Program-made: the position numbers and the translations under genes
The notes under the pieces: generated by a model
Databases searched by the model: none
What the model saw: only the letters and a program-made list of their open reading frames with translations
What the model was told of the DNA's origin: nothing
Shown here: piece after piece, positions 21,821 through 22,716 of the stretch
Layout of the letters: each line of letters begins with the position of its first letter
Numbering within the stretch: position 1 is the stretch's first letter
NCBI GenBank assembly: GCA_025936205.1
Contig: JAICTU010000091.1
Span: 1 to 22,716 of the forward strand
Length of the DNA stretch: 22,716 bases
Direction: 5' to 3'
From: Polyangiaceae bacterium
Lineage (GTDB): Bacteria > Myxococcota > Polyangia > Polyangiales > Polyangiaceae

Positions 21821-21832
21821 GCGCGCCGCTCA
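21818..21832 (+). terminator. Hairpin beginning at the DUF1080 stop codon
   Basis: TGAGCG-CGC-CGCTCA is a perfect 6-bp stem with a 3-nt loop that starts with the TGA itself. No T-tract follows. Confidence 0.35.
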
Positions 21833-21876
21833 ATAGCTGACCTGCTTCGGCGCCGAATGGGTGTTATGCTCCGGTT

Positions 21877-22155
21877 GTGGCGCGCCTGACCGACAAGCAG
21901 ATGGAGCGCATCGCCAGCGCCGTGGCGGAGCCGCGGCGTTTCAAGATTCTGAAGGACCTGTCCGCGCACGGGGAGCCCATGCAATGCAGCTCCATCGTGG
22001 GTTGTCATGGCGTCAGCCAGGCGACCATCTCGCATCACCTCAAGGAACTCGAGACGGCAGGCCTGATCGAGATCGTGCGCGAAGGTAAGTTCGCCAACAT
22101 CGTGCTGCGGCGCGAGGTGTGGGACGCCTACGTGGCGCGGCTGGCCGAGCTTTGA
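21877..22155 (+). CDS. ArsR-family winged-helix transcriptional regulator
   Basis: A 92-residue protein from a GTG start, with no evident Shine-Dalgarno sequence. It is a single winged-helix domain: [17 protein letters not shown] (helix 1-2 region), [26 protein letters not shown] (recognition helix) and [18 protein letters not shown] (wing). The ArsR metal motif ELCVCD is absent, so it probably does not sense metal in the classic way; Cys residues near 37-43 could be redox sensors. It is transcribed towards the short-chain dehydrogenase gene 183 nt downstream. Two related inverted repeats lie in that space and are the likely binding sites. No such repeat was seen upstream of this gene itself. 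Confidence 0.88.
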   Translation: MARLTDKQMERIASAVAEPRRFKILKDLSAHGEPMQCSSIVGCHGVSQATISHHLKELETAGLIEIVREGKFANIVLRREVWDAYVARLAEL

Positions 22156-22159
22156 TACT

Positions 22160-22174
22160 TGCGGGACGCCCGCA
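22160..22174 (+). terminator. Hairpin after the ArsR gene
   Basis: TGCGGG-ACG-CCCGCA is a perfect 6-bp stem with a 3-nt loop, 4 nt after the ArsR stop codon. No T-tract follows. It separates the regulator gene from the dehydrogenase promoter region. Confidence 0.4.
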
Positions 22175-22220
22175 CCCGAGGCTCCGAGGTTGGCGCGGCC
22201 TTGACGGCACCCGCGGGCAT

Positions 22221-22240
22221 TCTTAGATGTTGGTCTAAGT
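22221..22240. promoter_or_regulatory. Upstream ArsR operator candidate (site 1)
   Basis: TCTTAGATGTTGGTCTAAGT contains the inverted arms CTTAGA and TCTAAG, perfect over 6 bp. It matches site 2 at 15 of 20 positions when aligned without gaps. The implied consensus is ACTTAGAC-N4-GTCTAAGT. Confidence 0.6.
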
Positions 22241-22294
22241 GAGGAGCCGGCTCCGCCCGCGGGCGGACGGGACCGCTCCATTTCAACGCGGTCT

Positions 22295-22318
22295 ACACTT
22301 AGACGATTGTCTATGTGT
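22295..22318. promoter_or_regulatory. Downstream ArsR operator candidate (site 2) overlapping the SDR promoter
   Basis: ACACTTAGAC-GATT-GTCTATGTGT has 10-bp arms with a single mismatch. An additional GTCTA half-site at 22291-22295 lies just upstream, giving three half-sites at 9-bp steps. A -10-like AATAAT (22321-22326) follows, so a bound regulator would block RNA polymerase at the dehydrogenase promoter. The two site centres are 76 bp apart. Confidence 0.6.
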
Positions 22319-22338
22319 CGAATAATACGGAGAGAAAC

Positions 22339-22716
22339 ATGGGCAAGCTGAGTGGCAAGGTGGCGGTGGTGACGGGCGCGTCGAAGGGGATCGGGGCCGG
22401 TATCGCGGCGGCGCTGGGCGCGGCGGGCGCGGCGGTGATCGTGAACTACGCTTCAGACGCCGCCGGCGCCGAGCGGGTGGTGGCGGAGATCGTGCGCGGC
22501 GACGGGCGCGCCATCGCGGTGCAGGGGGACGTGTCCAACGCCGGCGACGTACAGCGCCTGTTCCGCGAGGCGAAGCGCGAGTTCGGCGCGCCCGACATCG
22601 TGGTCAACAACGCCGGCGTGTTTCGCTTCGACCCCATCGAGTCGGTCAACGCGGACGAGTTTCACCGCCAGTTCGACATCAACGTACTCGGACCCCTGCT
22701 CGTCACCCAGGAGGCC
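22339..22716 (+). CDS. Short-chain dehydrogenase/reductase (SDR), 3' end beyond the window
   Basis: The first 126 residues of a classical SDR. GGAGAG lies 6 nt before the ATG. The Rossmann fold shows the cofactor motif TGASKGIG (13-20), an NYASD segment after beta-2 that suggests NADP(H) preference, GDVSN for adenine binding, and NNAGVF for the core. The catalytic Ser and YxxxK residues lie beyond the right edge. The best match in style is the 3-oxoacyl-ACP reductase/glucose-1-dehydrogenase-like group, which is common in ArsR-controlled loci. The substrate is unknown. Regulation by the upstream ArsR protein through the paired inverted repeats is proposed. Confidence 0.92.
   Translation, partial: MGKLSGKVAVVTGASKGIGAGIAAALGAAGAAVIVNYASDAAGAERVVAEIVRGDGRAIAVQGDVSNAGDVQRLFREAKREFGAPDIVVNNAGVFRFDPIESVNADEFHRQFDINVLGPLLVTQEA

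Noticed and set aside
1..22716. CRISPR arrays, tRNA/rRNA genes, insertion sequences, prophage genes
   Set aside because: No spaced direct repeats, no tRNA-like T-loop/anticodon arrangement, and no transposase or integrase motifs were seen on reading either strand.

Overview
The window is GC-rich DNA with densely packed genes on both strands. It most resembles a myxobacterium (Myxococcota, probably Polyangiales/Sorangium-like). This rests on the many lipoproteins with long Ala/Pro/Thr-rich linkers, a CGNGIIEPGEDCDGN-type cysteine motif, an ECF sigma/FecR/Cys-rich gene cluster, and a two-domain PilT-like ATPase. The taxonomic call is inference; no rRNA or other marker gene is present.

Layout. 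(A) 1-179, minus: the start of a lipoprotein gene that runs off the left edge. (B) 409-9340: a xylan-deconstruction island. It holds a CE1/LpqC-like esterase lipoprotein (+), a GH3 beta-xylosidase-type enzyme with a PA14 insert (-), a chlorophyllase/cutinase-like alpha/beta hydrolase lipoprotein (-), an esterase-D/CE1 esterase (-), a divergent GH10 xylanase lipoprotein (+), and a propeller-like lipoprotein whose GTG start overlaps the GH10 stop. The proposed logic is that GH10 cuts the xylan backbone, the esterases remove ester side groups, and GH3 trims the oligomers. No transporter or dedicated regulator gene is visible, but operator-like palindromes lie in the intergenic gaps. (C) 9483-13330: an unexplained envelope module. 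It has a barrel-like protein without a visible signal peptide, an ECF sigma factor, a membrane FecR/TPR-like protein, a Cys-repeat exported protein and a small lipoprotein. The sigma gene and the last lipoprotein gene are preceded by near-identical two-box elements (TGCCTGC, 17 nt, ACTTAC). This suggests one promoter class read by one sigma factor, perhaps the sigma factor encoded here.

(D) 13437-15988: a PilT-family ATPase with a degenerate N-terminal copy of its own N-terminal domain. It appears to start at an ATC codon behind an excellent Shine-Dalgarno sequence. It is translationally coupled to a secreted beta-barrel-like protein. (E) 15991-16752, minus: a DUF5995 protein, followed by a 500-nt gap with no convincing gene. 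(F) 17253-19729: a divergent LysR regulator and 14-TM DHA2-type MFS exporter pair. (G) 19752-21820: a Cys-rich lipoprotein (-) divergent from a DUF1080 (3-keto-disaccharide hydrolase) protein (+). (H) 21877-22716: an ArsR-type regulator followed by a short-chain dehydrogenase cut by the right edge. Two related inverted repeats lie between them and are good candidates for ArsR operators.

The best candidates for something undescribed are the sigma/FecR/Cys-rich module with its duplicated promoter, and the PilT-like ATPase/barrel pair with the apparent ATC start. No tRNA, rRNA, CRISPR array, insertion sequence or prophage gene was recognised.
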